A stretch of 64,000 nt of DNA from JAKFWF01 sp031367505 (GTDB lineage Bacteria; Pseudomonadota; Alphaproteobacteria; Rhizobiales; Hyphomicrobiaceae): NCBI GenBank assembly GCA_031367505.1, contig JANLPY010000553.1, forward strand, positions 1 to 64,000. Reading direction: 5' to 3'. Below, piece after piece: positions 42,042 through 52,804 of the stretch (positions are counted from its first letter, which is position 1; the number at the start of each line of letters is the position of its first letter). The notes under the pieces were generated by a model. The model did not search any database and was not told where the DNA came from. It saw only the letters and a program-made list of their open reading frames with translations. The translations under genes and the position numbers were made by a program.

Positions 42042-44986
42042 CAGATCGCTCCTCCAGCGAGCGCGTCACGCATGATGCGCGCGACGTGGCGGGCTTCGCG
42101 ACCTGTTCCATCCGCAATCTGGTGCCGGCACGAAAAACCGTCTGCGGCGATGATCGTATCCGAGGTCGAATTGCGCACCGCCGGCAATAACGAAAGCTCG
42201 CCCATTGCCATTGAGGTCTCATAGGTGTCAGCCGCGTAGCCGAATGCGCCGGCCATGCCGCAACAGCTGCTCTCGACGACCTCGACTTTCAGGCCCTCGA
42301 TCAAGGCCAGCGCCTTCGCAACCGCCGGCATCACGTTGAATGACTTCTGATGGCAATGACCGTGCAGCAATACTTTTGCATTGTGTTTGGCGATCGGTCC
42401 CTTAATGCGATCGGCATCGATCTCCGCCGCAATGAAGTCCTCAAACAGGAACGCCAGCGGCGCGATGGCTGTGGTCTGAGCACCCGGCAGCAAACTCAGG
42501 AACTCGTCCTTCAGCGTGAACAGGCACGACGGCTCCAGCCCGATGATCGGTACGCCGCGTTCGACAAAGGGGTGCACCGCTTCGATGAACCGCTGTGCTT
42601 CTACGCGCGCTTCGTCAACAAGACCGGCTGATAGAAATGTGCGGCCGCAGCACACGCGACGTCCCGATTTCGAGTGGACTTGAGAGACGCGATATCCGAG
42701 TACCGTCAGCACATCGACCGCCGCGTGCAGATTTTCCGGCTCGAAGTTTGAGTTAAACGTGTCAGCGAAAATCGCGACTTCCCGGTTTTCTCCCTCACCC
42801 CGCAAAGTGGCGGGGAGAGGGGAAAGGTTAAACCCCTCCGCCCGCCACTGCGGCAGTTTCCGTTTCGCCGATACCGCCAGCAACCGCTCGCTCAAGTTAG
42901 CCAACCCCGGCACCGCATCGCGCAGGTTCATCAGCCACGACAAGCGCCGGGCATAAGGTGCGTAGCGCGGCAAATAGGCGATCAACTTATCTTTCCACGG
43001 TAGGGCACGCCGTTTGTTGGCTGCCGCCAGCACCTCGATTTTCATCTTCGCCATATCGACGCCGGTCGGACATTCGCGACGGCACGCCTTGCACGAAACG
43101 CACAACTTCATTGTTGCCAGCATCTCATCGGAGGCGAGTGCATCCGGTCCGAGCTGTCCCGACAGTGCGAGCCGCAATGTGTTGGCGCGGCCGCGGGTAA
43201 CGTCGGCTTCGTTGCCGGTGACGCGGAAGCTCGGGCACATCACGTTCGAGACGTGCTTGCGGCATTCGCCGTTGTTGTTACACATCTCGACCGCGCCTTG
43301 GAATCCTTGAGCGCCGCCGGGATACGCCGGCCAATCGAGTGCTGGCGTTACCGTCGACACGCCATAGTCCGGCGAAAAACGAAACAACGAGCGATCGTTC
43401 ATGCGGGGGGCACGGACGATCTTACCGGGGTTCATGATGCCGTCCGGATCGAACCGATCCTTCACTGCTTCGAATATCTCGACCGTTTTGCGGCCATACA
43501 TCATCTCGTGAAACTCGGAACGCACCAGCCCATCACCGTGTTCGCCCGAGTGCGAGCCTTTGTATGCTTTGACCATCGCGAACGCTTCCTCGGCGATCGC
43601 GCGCATGGTGGCAGCATCCTTCTCCAGCTTGAGATTGAGCACGGGGCGCACGTGCAGGCAGCCAACGCTCGCGTGCGCATACCAGGTGCCGCGCGTGCCG
43701 TGCTTTTCGAATACGGCGGTCAGCCGCTCGGTGTAGTCGGCCAGATGTTCGAGGGGCACCGCGCAATCCTCGATGAACGAGACGGGCTTACCCTCAGATT
43801 TCATCGACATCATGATGTTGAGACCGGAAGTTCTAACGCTCCAGATCGCGGTTTGGCCGGCAGCGTCCGACACTTTCACGACGGACTTCGGTTGTCCAAG
43901 ATCGCTCATCAATTCGTCGAGTTGGTCGAGCCGCCGCAAATTTTCCGCCTGATCGTCTTCGGCAAATTCGACAAGCAGCAACGCGTCGGGACGGCCTCGC
44001 ACATACGCGTCCATGACAGGGCGGAACATCGCGATGTCGCCAGCCAGTTCGATCAGTGTGCGATCGACGACCTCGACCGCGACCGGACCGAGCTTGACGA
44101 TATGTTGTGCTGCCTCCATTGCCGACCGGAATTTGGGAAAATGGCACACACCCAGCGCGCGATTTTTTGGTTGACCCGAAAGCTTCACTTTAATGCGTCG
44201 CGAGATCGCCAGCGTGCCTTCCGAGCCGCACAACAGCGTCGCGAGATTAAGCGGTTTATCGGACGGCAGAAGCGCGTCGATCAAGTAGCCACCAACGCGG
44301 CGTGAGACGTCAGGGAAGGCGCCGCGAATATGCTCGGCCTCGCGAACACCAAGCGCAAAAATATCGCGAGTGAGATCCCGCGCCGTATCTGGCATATTGC
44401 GCAGCAACTGGCCGGTTGGCATCGCCTCGAACCGCGCCTGCGCTCCATCGGCCAGCAGCGCGTCGATCGCCTCGACATTATCGCGCATGATGCCGTAGCG
44501 GATCGAGCGGGTGCCGCACGAGTTATTGCCGGTCATACCACCGATCGTGGCGCGGCTCGACGTTGAAACATCGACGGGGAAGAATAGGCCGGAGCCTTTG
44601 ATTTGCCGGTTGAGTTCATCGAGCACGATGCCTGGTTCGACCCAGGCGGTGCGCGCTGTAAAATCCGTTTCGACGATGCGATTGAGATGCTTGGTGAAGT
44701 CGATAACCAGCGCTCGACCGACGGTTTGACCGGATTGCGACGTGCCACCACCGCGCGGCAACAACGGCACGCCAGCCTCGCGCGCAATCTGCGCCGCAGC
44801 GATAACATCGGCATCGGTCTTCGGCACCACCACGCCAAGCGGCTCGATCTGATAGATCGAAGCGTCGGTCGCATATCGCCCGCGCGAAAATGTATCAAAC
44901 AGCACCTCGCCCTCGATTTCGGAAGCAAGACGTTTCGCAAGAGTGTGATCGATGCCGGCGTCGCGCGGCTTCACATGTATGTTCAT
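42041..44986 (-). CDS. FAD and Fe-S 2-hydroxyacid dehydrogenase fusion (YdiJ-like)
   Basis: The 981-residue product joins a GlcD-type FAD domain (LLPRGGGTSQSGQTVGRALV, then GGMTGNNSCGTRSIRYG) and FAD-oxidase C-terminal domain (GEHGDGLVRSEF) to an iron-sulfur part with CVSCKACRRECPTG (about residue 628-641). Two CCG-type domains follow (RRVCCGRTFLSAG and ESSCCGMAGAFGY). This is the YdiJ family layout, known or thought to oxidise D-2-hydroxyacids and pass electrons to the quinone pool. A palindromic element inserted in frame (42788-42826) encodes the linker LSPLPATLRGEGEN. The neighbouring serine-glyoxylate aminotransferase suggests glycolate or a related hydroxyacid as substrate, which is inference. 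Confidence 0.88.
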   Translation of the reverse strand: MNIHVKPRDAGIDHTLAKRLASEIEGEVLFDTFSRGRYATDASIYQIEPLGVVVPKTDADVIAAAQIAREAGVPLLPRGGGTSQSGQTVGRALVIDFTKHLNRIVETDFTARTAWVEPGIVLDELNRQIKGSGLFFPVDVSTSSRATIGGMTGNNSCGTRSIRYGIMRDNVEAIDALLADGAQARFEAMPTGQLLRNMPDTARDLTRDIFALGVREAEHIRGAFPDVSRRVGGYLIDALLPSDKPLNLATLLCGSEGTLAISRRIKVKLSGQPKNRALGVCHFPKFRSAMEAAQHIVKLGPVAVEVVDRTLIELAGDIAMFRPVMDAYVRGRPDALLLVEFAEDDQAENLRRLDQLDELMSDLGQPKSVVKVSDAAGQTAIWSVRTSGLNIMMSMKSEGKPVSFIEDCAVPLEHLADYTERLTAVFEKHGTRGTWYAHASVGCLHVRPVLNLKLEKDAATMRAIAEEAFAMVKAYKGSHSGEHGDGLVRSEFHEMMYGRKTVEIFEAVKDRFDPDGIMNPGKIVRAPRMNDRSLFRFSPDYGVSTVTPALDWPAYPGGAQGFQGAVEMCNNNGECRKHVSNVMCPSFRVTGNEADVTRGRANTLRLALSGQLGPDALASDEMLATMKLCVSCKACRRECPTGVDMAKMKIEVLAAANKRRALPWKDKLIAYLPRYAPYARRLSWLMNLRDAVPGLANLSERLLAVSAKRKLPQWRAEGFNLSPLPATLRGEGENREVAIFADTFNSNFEPENLHAAVDVLTVLGYRVSQVHSKSGRRVCCGRTFLSAGLVDEARVEAQRFIEAVHPFVERGVPIIGLEPSCLFTLKDEFLSLLPGAQTTAIAPLAFLFEDFIAAEIDADRIKGPIAKHNAKVLLHGHCHQKSFNVMPAVAKALALIEGLKVEVVESSCCGMAGAFGYAADTYETSMAMGELSLLPAVRNSTSDTIIAADGFSCRHQIADGTGREARHVARIMRDALAGGAI
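42788..42826. repeat. Palindromic repeat element inserted in frame in a coding sequence
   Basis: TCCCTCACCCCGC, loop AAAGTG, GCGGGGAGAGGGGA form an imperfect, very GC-rich hairpin. Its sequence is of the type that recurs as intergenic palindromes in many alphaproteobacteria. Here it lies inside the YdiJ-like gene between the Fe-S and CCG parts and keeps the frame. I saw only this one copy in the window. Confidence 0.6.
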
Positions 44987-45030
44987 AGCGCAGCCACTTC
45001 CTCATCGACGTGGATAACTTTTCGCTTGAT

Positions 45031-45052
45031 TTAATTTTGCATTCAAAATTAA
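45031..45052. promoter_or_regulatory. Perfect 22-bp palindrome in the divergent promoter region, probable GntR operator
   Basis: TTAATTTTG, spacer CATT, CAAAATTAA: nine-base arms with no mismatch. It sits 45 bases upstream of the FAD/Fe-S gene and 62 bases before the aminotransferase. The TTG/CAA inner half-sites fit FadR-type GntR operators, and such a regulator is encoded in the left operon. Confidence 0.6.
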
Positions 45053-45113
45053 GATTGCGCAAGAATTCTTATGCTCGGCCCCTTTTGAGGCCGATGTCAG
45101 CCGGAGTGATACG

Positions 45114-46316
45114 ATGTCAGCGACCAACCAGGCCCCACGCCGTGCCGGCCGGCACTTCCTGCAGATCCCCGGACCATCACCAGTGCCGGATCGCATTCTG
45201 CGGGCCATGGCGATGCCCGTGCTCGATCATCGCGGGCCGGAGTTCCAGAAGCTCGGCCAACGTGTGCTCGCTGGCATCAAGACGATCTTCAAGACGAAAA
45301 ATCCGGTAATCATCTATCCAGCGTCCGGAACCGGCGCGTGGGAAGCGGCACTCGCCAACGTGCTGTCGCCGGGCGATCATGTGCTGATGTTCGAGACCGG
45401 ACACTTCGCCTCCTTGTGGAAGTCGATGGCGACCAAGCTCGGCGTCACGGCAGAGTTCATCGCGTCGGATTGGCGCGCAGGCGTCGATGTCAATCAGATT
45501 GAATCCCGCCTCAAGGCCGACACCGCACACACGATCAAGGCGGTTTGCGTCGTCCACAATGAAACATCGACCGGTGCGACCTCGCGCATTGACGAAGTGC
45601 GCCAGGCGATCGACGCTGCAAAGCACCCCGCTCTGCTGATGGTGGACAGCATATCTGGGCTCGCCTCCGCCGACTATCGTCACGACGAATGGGGCGTCGA
45701 TGTCACCGTGTCGGGCTCGCAAAAGGGTCTGATGCTACCGCCCGGCATCTCGTTCAACGCAATTTCGGATAAGGCGATCGCCGCCTCGAAGACCTCGACC
45801 CTGCCGAAGCTATTCTGGTCGTGGGAGGAAATGATCCCGCACAACAAGTTGGGCTTCTTCCCCTATACGCCATCAACCAACCTTCTCTACGGCTTGGCCG
45901 AAGCCATCGACATGCTGCACGAGGAAGGCCTACCCCGCGCGTTCGCCCGCCATGAGCGCCACGCCGAGGCGACGCGTCGCGCGGTCGCTGCATGGGGGCT
46001 CGAAAACCTGTGCACCAATCCGCATCACTTCTCGCCGGTTTTGACCGCTGTGCTGTTGCCTGATGGGCATAACGCCGACCAGTTCCGCAAAATTGTCCTC
46101 GACAATTTCGACATGTCGCTTGGCACCGGCCTGTCGAAGGTCGCCGGAAAGGTTTTCCGGATCGGCCACCTCGGCGACACCAATGATCTGACGATCCTGG
46201 GCACGCTCGCTGGCGTCGAAATGGGACTTGGTTTGGCGAAGATCCCGTACAAGCCGGCCGGCGTGCAGGCGGCGATGAAATATCTCGCGGAAACGGCCGT
46301 GCCGCATCCGAGTTGA
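45114..46316 (+). CDS. Serine-glyoxylate aminotransferase (class V)
   Basis: This 400-residue PLP enzyme matches SgaA: RRAGRHFLQIPGPSPVPDRI at the N-terminus, YPASGTGAWEAALANVLSPGD, VVHNETSTGATSRIDEVRQ, LMVDSISGLASADYRHDEWG, and the PLP lysine in VSGSQKGLMLPPGISF. It transfers the amino group of serine to glyoxylate, giving glycine and hydroxypyruvate, as in the serine cycle or photorespiration-like salvage. It is divergent from the FAD/Fe-S 2-hydroxyacid dehydrogenase and shares a palindrome with it. No other serine-cycle gene is in the window. Confidence 0.92.
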   Translation: MSATNQAPRRAGRHFLQIPGPSPVPDRILRAMAMPVLDHRGPEFQKLGQRVLAGIKTIFKTKNPVIIYPASGTGAWEAALANVLSPGDHVLMFETGHFASLWKSMATKLGVTAEFIASDWRAGVDVNQIESRLKADTAHTIKAVCVVHNETSTGATSRIDEVRQAIDAAKHPALLMVDSISGLASADYRHDEWGVDVTVSGSQKGLMLPPGISFNAISDKAIAASKTSTLPKLFWSWEEMIPHNKLGFFPYTPSTNLLYGLAEAIDMLHEEGLPRAFARHERHAEATRRAVAAWGLENLCTNPHHFSPVLTAVLLPDGHNADQFRKIVLDNFDMSLGTGLSKVAGKVFRIGHLGDTNDLTILGTLAGVEMGLGLAKIPYKPAGVQAAMKYLAETAVPHPS

Positions 46317-46338
46317 TGAATGCTCACGTCGGGTTTCA

Positions 46339-47208
46339 TCACGCCACCCGTCGCCGGCCTGACCACATGTTGAGCATCAGCGCCGCGACGATGATTGCGC
46401 TGCCAATGAGACTTTGCGTGTTGGGGATTTCCCCCAGCACGAGCGCCGCACTGCTGAGGCCGAACACCGGAACGAGCAGTGCATAGGGTGCGATCGCCGC
46501 CGCATCGTAGTGCGCCAGCAGCCACGCCCAGATCGCCAGCGCCACCAGCGTGACCGGATAGGCCAGGTACAGAATCGCGGCGATCGATAGAAACTCAAGA
46601 TTGCCTAGCGCGTGGCTGATCGTGGCCGGCCCTTCGAATATGAGCGAAAGTGCCAATAGTGGTGGCACCGATACGGCACTCGTCCATACGACAAAACTCA
46701 GCGGCTCAAATGTCCCGGCGCGCTTTGAAATCATATTGGCGACACCCCAGCTCGCCGCCGCCCCGACCATCAGGCCGAACGGCAGAAATCCGATCGCGCC
46801 AGATGCATTGCCCCACCCGATGACACCTAGGCCGGCCGCGGCCAACGCCAACGCCGCCCATTGCCTCGAGTGCGGGCGCTCCCCCGCCAATACGACGGCG
46901 AACGCCACGGTAAAAAATACCTGCGCCTGAAGCAGCACCGAGCCGGCGCCCGCGATCATGCCAAACTTAAAGGCGAAGAACAACAGGCTGAATTTGACCA
47001 CACCGAACGCCAACCCATAGCCGATGATCAAATGCCAGGCGACGGCCGGTTTTGCGATGAAAAAGATTGCGGGTACGGCCGCAATCAGGAACCGCAACGT
47101 CAATAGGAGTAACGGGGGAACGTGCGCCACGCCCCACTTCATCACGACGAAATTGAAGCCCCATATGAGGGCCACCAAAGTGGCAAGTACGCCAGCCTTG
47201 AACGGCAT
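46339..47208 (-). CDS. EamA family (DMT superfamily) transporter
   Basis: The 289-residue product has ten predicted helices in two repeats, beginning LATLVALIWGFNFVVMKWGV, the usual EamA opening. The mid-protein GWGNASGAIGFLPFGLMVGAAASWGVANMISKRAG starts the second repeat (seen as a region). It is closest in build to EamA, the O-acetylserine/cysteine exporter, but substrates in this superfamily vary. It is six bases downstream of the LysE gene on the same strand, so the two exporters form one unit. Confidence 0.87.
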   Translation of the reverse strand: MPFKAGVLATLVALIWGFNFVVMKWGVAHVPPLLLLTLRFLIAAVPAIFFIAKPAVAWHLIIGYGLAFGVVKFSLLFFAFKFGMIAGAGSVLLQAQVFFTVAFAVVLAGERPHSRQWAALALAAAGLGVIGWGNASGAIGFLPFGLMVGAAASWGVANMISKRAGTFEPLSFVVWTSAVSVPPLLALSLIFEGPATISHALGNLEFLSIAAILYLAYPVTLVALAIWAWLLAHYDAAAIAPYALLVPVFGLSSAALVLGEIPNTQSLIGSAIIVAALMLNMWSGRRRVA

Positions 47209-47214
47209 ATCACC

Positions 47215-47835
47215 TCACGCCCGCCGGGCCGTCGCCAACCACAATCCGGCGGCCACGAGTACTGCGCCGCTGATGCCTTCCATCGTCCGTTGCCAGCGTG
47301 CATCGAGCGCGTGTTTGGCACGAGCGAATATCACCGCATAGCAACAGTCGACGAGCCCAAGGGTTATGACAAACGCTACCGCCAAGACGGCCAACTGCGG
47401 CAGTGCAGCGCTGTTGGGATTGAGAAACTGCGGCAGGAACGCACCGAGAAAAAGCAACACCTTCGGGTTCGACAAGGCGACGAACACGCCCTGCACGTAA
47501 TAGCGGCCTTTTGCATCGATGTTGGCGGCCGCTGCTGGCGCCGCCGAAGTGCGTAACGCCCACAACGCGCGGACCCCGAGCAAGATCAGATACAGTGCGC
47601 CGGCAAGACGGATGACGTCGAACCATGTCGCCATGAACACCATGACGGATGACAAGCCGAAGATCACGATCGTCAACAGGATGCTCAGCCCGGTGAGGCT
47701 GCCGGCGATCGTCAGCAGACCTGCGCGTAGCCCGTTACGGGTAACATTTGCGATCACGAGCGACATGGTCGGCCCAGGTGTAACCGCCAGCAGGAAGCTC
47801 GCGAAGTTGAAGGCCGCCAGGAGTTCGAGGGTCAT
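47215..47835 (-). CDS. LysE family amino-acid exporter (second)
   Basis: This 206-residue protein has about six helices and the RhtB/LysE pattern: FLLAVTPGPTMSLVIANVTRNG near the N-terminus, GALYLILLGVRALW, and GVFVALSNPKVLLFLGAFLPQF with the NPK motif. It is not close to the exporter at 27.5 kb, as the two share only family motifs. It precedes the EamA transporter in the same operon, which suggests a joint role in amino-acid or thiol overflow. Confidence 0.87.
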   Translation of the reverse strand: MTLELLAAFNFASFLLAVTPGPTMSLVIANVTRNGLRAGLLTIAGSLTGLSILLTIVIFGLSSVMVFMATWFDVIRLAGALYLILLGVRALWALRTSAAPAAAANIDAKGRYYVQGVFVALSNPKVLLFLGAFLPQFLNPNSAALPQLAVLAVAFVITLGLVDCCYAVIFARAKHALDARWQRTMEGISGAVLVAAGLWLATARRA

Positions 47836-47956
47836 GAGCGAAAATTCTCAAATTGCCAGGTGAGCCGAAGATGCGACGGCAATGCAATTGTGCTTTGCCG
47901 GCCTGAGATTGGCAACTCTCATCGAAGGACTGCTCAGGGTGGCAGAACGGATGCGG

Positions 47957-48002
47957 CAAAACGAAAATCAACCCCGCCGAGCTCTCGCCAGACGGGGTTG
48001 AT
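47957..48002 (-). terminator. Rho-independent terminator after ftsH
   Basis: On the minus strand a perfect 10-bp stem ATCAACCCCG/CGGGGTTGAT with a 16-base loop is followed by TTTCGTTTT. It begins 26 bases after the ftsH stop. Confidence 0.85.
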
Positions 48003-48027
48003 GTACTATTGAAACGAAGAACGATCT

Positions 48028-49953
<1,926 letters not shown>

Positions 49954-50050
49954 CGTGTTCCCTTCTCGGAGCCTGGTTTCGAACGGAGGCCAAGCCCGTT
50001 GATCGTGATGTCGCGCGCTGCACATGCAGGCGCATCCGATCTGCATGGAA

Positions 50051-50079
50051 AGATAGGCGTCTGCATGATGTTTGCCAAG
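50051..50079 (-). promoter_or_regulatory. RpoH (sigma-32)-type promoter for ftsH
   Basis: On the minus strand CTTG (50079-50076), 18 bases, then CCTATCT (50057-50051) match the alphaproteobacterial heat-shock consensus CTTG-N17/18-CYTATNT. It is about 100 bases before the ftsH start, inside the gap after tilS. ftsH is a common RpoH target. Confidence 0.55.
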
Positions 50080-50143
50080 TTCATCGGTCGATATCGCCTA
50101 AGCATTTTGCGCTTATCTTTACCTGTTGCCACGGAAGTAGTGG

Positions 50144-51520
50144 TTAAATCGTTTCCAACGGCAGCATTTCGTCCATCTGCCACCGGACACGGCGGGCATG
50201 TTGCAGCGGCCACTGGCAAACGATATGCGCATGATCGGGCGGACGCAGGAGACGCAAATTCGGGGTCTCATCCAGCCGGTACGCGGGCAAGCCGGCCAAG
50301 CTGCGGCGCGGCAATTTGGCATCTGACGGGCCGGCGGCCGTCGCGCCAAACGGCGCAATCTCGATCGGTCCGGGAGCGGCTTGCGCCACACTGATGTAAA
50401 AGCGCCGATCCCAGAAAATACCCTCGCCCGGTGCGACCTTTATGGTTGGCAACGGCTCTCGCGAAAACTCACGGAAAACGCGAATTCGTCGCGCTTTTTC
50501 GTTGTCCGCGATCTCGACAAGGCAACCGCCGAGTGTCACCCCACTACTGGATTGCATGGTTTGTGAACAGATGCGATCCGCCAGCGTTTCGATCTGAGAC
50601 AGTTGGGCTGGCGGCGCGGCACCTCCAAAAACATCCAAAATGGGGCTGATGAGACGTACCAAGTCGGGTGCCAGCCATTGCGTGCCGTGAGCCAGCGACA
50701 GCTCACCGAATGCACCCTCGTGATCGTCGGTAACCGTCGCGGCCAAGATTCGGGTGCGATCCTGCAACGCCAGCCGCTCTGCCCGCATGCGCCGCGCCGT
50801 GCGGCTCAAGGCTTCCGATGTCAGCCCCAACGCCGCCAAGGATGCAGCCGATTGGCGCAGCCGGATACGCTCGAAGCGAACATCTTCATTGCTCGGATCT
50901 TCGCACCACGGCAGACCTAACCGGCGCAAGTGAGCCTGCAGACGCTGCTTGGACACATCGAGAAACGGGCGATGCAGATCAACCGGAAGCTCTCGCACTG
51001 GATGGCCAAGCGCGACGACGACCCGCCGCTCGCGTGGCCGCATGGCGCTCAAGCCGTCGATTCCGCTGCCGCGCGCCAACCTCATCAGTAGCGTTTCGGC
51101 CTGATCCTCTTGGATATGAGCCAACGCGAGATCACGTGGCGGAACCGCGTGCGCGACCCGGTCCAGCGTCAAATCATAGCGTGCCTGCCGCGCCGCAGCT
51201 TGCAGCCCCGACGACGGCTTGGGCCCGCTCCACACCAACGTCTCATGATCGAAGCCCAGGCTGCGCGCTTGTTCGGCAACGAACCGCGCTTCGGCCGCAG
51301 CGCCGGACCGCAGCCCATGATCCACTGTCAGAATGAGAGGCGGCGGTAGAACCGCGCCCGCACCGGCACGATACCAATCGGCGATCAGGTGCATCAGTGC
51401 CATGCTGTCAGCACCGCCCGATACGGCTAACGCAAATGGGCGCGTAAAACCTGTAAAAAGGCGGTCCAACTCGGCGATCGCAAAAGGCACATCGGAACCC
51501 AGTGGTGCTGAACCGGACAC
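50144..51520 (-). CDS. tilS: TilS, tRNA(Ile)-lysidine synthase
   Basis: This 458-residue protein has the PP-loop motif AVSGGADSMALM (SGGADS at 34-39) and the N-type ATPase core, with LTVDHGLRSGAAAEARFV, ALAHIQEDQAETLLMRLARGSGIDGL and RPFLDVSKQRLQAHL. The less conserved C-terminal domain follows. It converts C34 of the AUA-reading tRNA(Ile) to lysidine. Position between cpoB and ftsH is the usual alphaproteobacterial order. It begins four bases after the cpoB stop. Confidence 0.95.
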   Translation of the reverse strand: MSGSAPLGSDVPFAIAELDRLFTGFTRPFALAVSGGADSMALMHLIADWYRAGAGAVLPPPLILTVDHGLRSGAAAEARFVAEQARSLGFDHETLVWSGPKPSSGLQAAARQARYDLTLDRVAHAVPPRDLALAHIQEDQAETLLMRLARGSGIDGLSAMRPRERRVVVALGHPVRELPVDLHRPFLDVSKQRLQAHLRRLGLPWCEDPSNEDVRFERIRLRQSAASLAALGLTSEALSRTARRMRAERLALQDRTRILAATVTDDHEGAFGELSLAHGTQWLAPDLVRLISPILDVFGGAAPPAQLSQIETLADRICSQTMQSSSGVTLGGCLVEIADNEKARRIRVFREFSREPLPTIKVAPGEGIFWDRRFYISVAQAAPGPIEIAPFGATAAGPSDAKLPRRSLAGLPAYRLDETPNLRLLRPPDHAHIVCQWPLQHARRVRWQMDEMLPLETI

Positions 51521-51524
51521 CGCG

Positions 51525-52595
51525 TCAGCCAGCGCAACCTAGGCGTCGTCGTTCGCTGTCGGCGCGCGCCTTGATGTTTTGTGCGGCTGTCGGGAAACGC
51601 GAGCTCAATTCGCTGTATGACGTACAGGCGGCTTCCTTCTGGCCTAAGCGGTCGAGCGACATCGCGAGCTTCAGCAAACTATCCGGCGCTTTGGCGCTGC
51701 GCGCGTAGGTCTGATATCCCTTCAAAAACGCTCCGGCGGCCTGCTTGTACTGGCCGCGCACAAAGAACGATTCACCAAGCCAATATTGAGCATTGCCGGC
51801 CAGCGCATCATTCGGATGGCGCGTGAGGAAGTCGTCGAATGCGGTCTCGGCGGCACCGTAATTCTGCTGCAGCAGATAGCCGTATGCGGTCTCATACAAT
51901 TGCTTGGGATTACCCGCATCACCACCTGGGCTAGCTGGGATCGCAGCAGGTGTCGGGCGTTGTATATCATCACCGATGATCTTACCAATCTGATCGCCAC
52001 CGTTGGCACTGGAGCTGCCGCCTGGCGATACCGTGGTCGACCCGAACCCGGATGATGGAGCCGCCGGACGGATCACTGGTGGCGGGCCGCCGGCGACGCG
52101 CGTATCGGTGCTATCGGGCCCCGCACTGCGGCGGCTGTTGAGGGTACGGACTTGGTCGCTCAACTGCTCGACTTGCCCAACCAGCGCGCGCAGTTGGATC
52201 TCCAAACCATCGACCCGCGATGCAGTGCCGGCAGAATCGCCACCACCGGATGCGAAGGATGCAGGTGGGCGGTAGGCCCCGGGCGCTGCTCCCGCTCCGT
52301 TGGTCCGAGCGAGCGATTCCAGCGTACCGATTGTCACCTGCAAATCGACGAGCTGTTCTTCCAGCTGCTCGACACGCGAACGAAGCGGATTGTCGCTTCC
52401 GCCCTTGGCCGCAGCAGGTGCAGGTTCGCTCGTCGAAGCGGCCGGCGCCGAGGGGCCCTTCGACTTGGTTTGGGATTTCGGCGGCGTCGATTGAGCCTGC
52501 CCGAAGGGCGCCGTTTGTTGCGCCGATACCGGCACCACAAATAAGCCGGCAACGCTCAAGCACAACGGCATCGACAGCAAAACGTGCAATCGCAT
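51525..52595 (-). CDS. cpoB: CpoB (YbgF), Tol-Pal system coordinator
   Basis: The 356-residue product has a Sec signal peptide (about 1-25, PVSAQ), a low-complexity linker, an N-terminal coiled coil (NPLRSRVEQLEEQLVDLQVTIGTLESLA and a second heptad region), then a Gly/Ser/Pro linker. A C-terminal TPR domain has YGYLLQQNYGAAETAFDDFLTRHP and two more repeats. CpoB links the Tol system to peptidoglycan synthesis during division. The start at 52595 follows GGAAGGAC. It is longer than the E. coli protein (about 260 residues) because of the linkers. Confidence 0.93.
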   Translation of the reverse strand: MRLHVLLSMPLCLSVAGLFVVPVSAQQTAPFGQAQSTPPKSQTKSKGPSAPAASTSEPAPAAAKGGSDNPLRSRVEQLEEQLVDLQVTIGTLESLARTNGAGAAPGAYRPPASFASGGGDSAGTASRVDGLEIQLRALVGQVEQLSDQVRTLNSRRSAGPDSTDTRVAGGPPPVIRPAAPSSGFGSTTVSPGGSSSANGGDQIGKIIGDDIQRPTPAAIPASPGGDAGNPKQLYETAYGYLLQQNYGAAETAFDDFLTRHPNDALAGNAQYWLGESFFVRGQYKQAAGAFLKGYQTYARSAKAPDSLLKLAMSLDRLGQKEAACTSYSELSSRFPTAAQNIKARADSERRRLGCAG

Positions 52596-52804
52596 TTGAC
52601 GTCCTTCCAAGACGGTCTGCTAGCTGTCAGCCGTCTATCGATCCTGGTTCGCGCGACCAGCAGCGCAGCAACGCCCACATGAAACTGGTGACGAGGCACT
52701 TACCGGCGCTCTTGAGCATTTCTGTGTCACACAAATGTGTATCACGCAGAGTGGCCACGCGCGATGTTTACGAAACGCAGGCTTGGGGGTTTCGCCGCCG
52801 CCCG

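Noticed and set aside
43253..44305. 350-codon plus-strand frame within the YdiJ-like gene
   Set aside because: Antisense to a clear FAD/Fe-S enzyme with all motifs on the other strand; long antisense frames are expected at this GC content.
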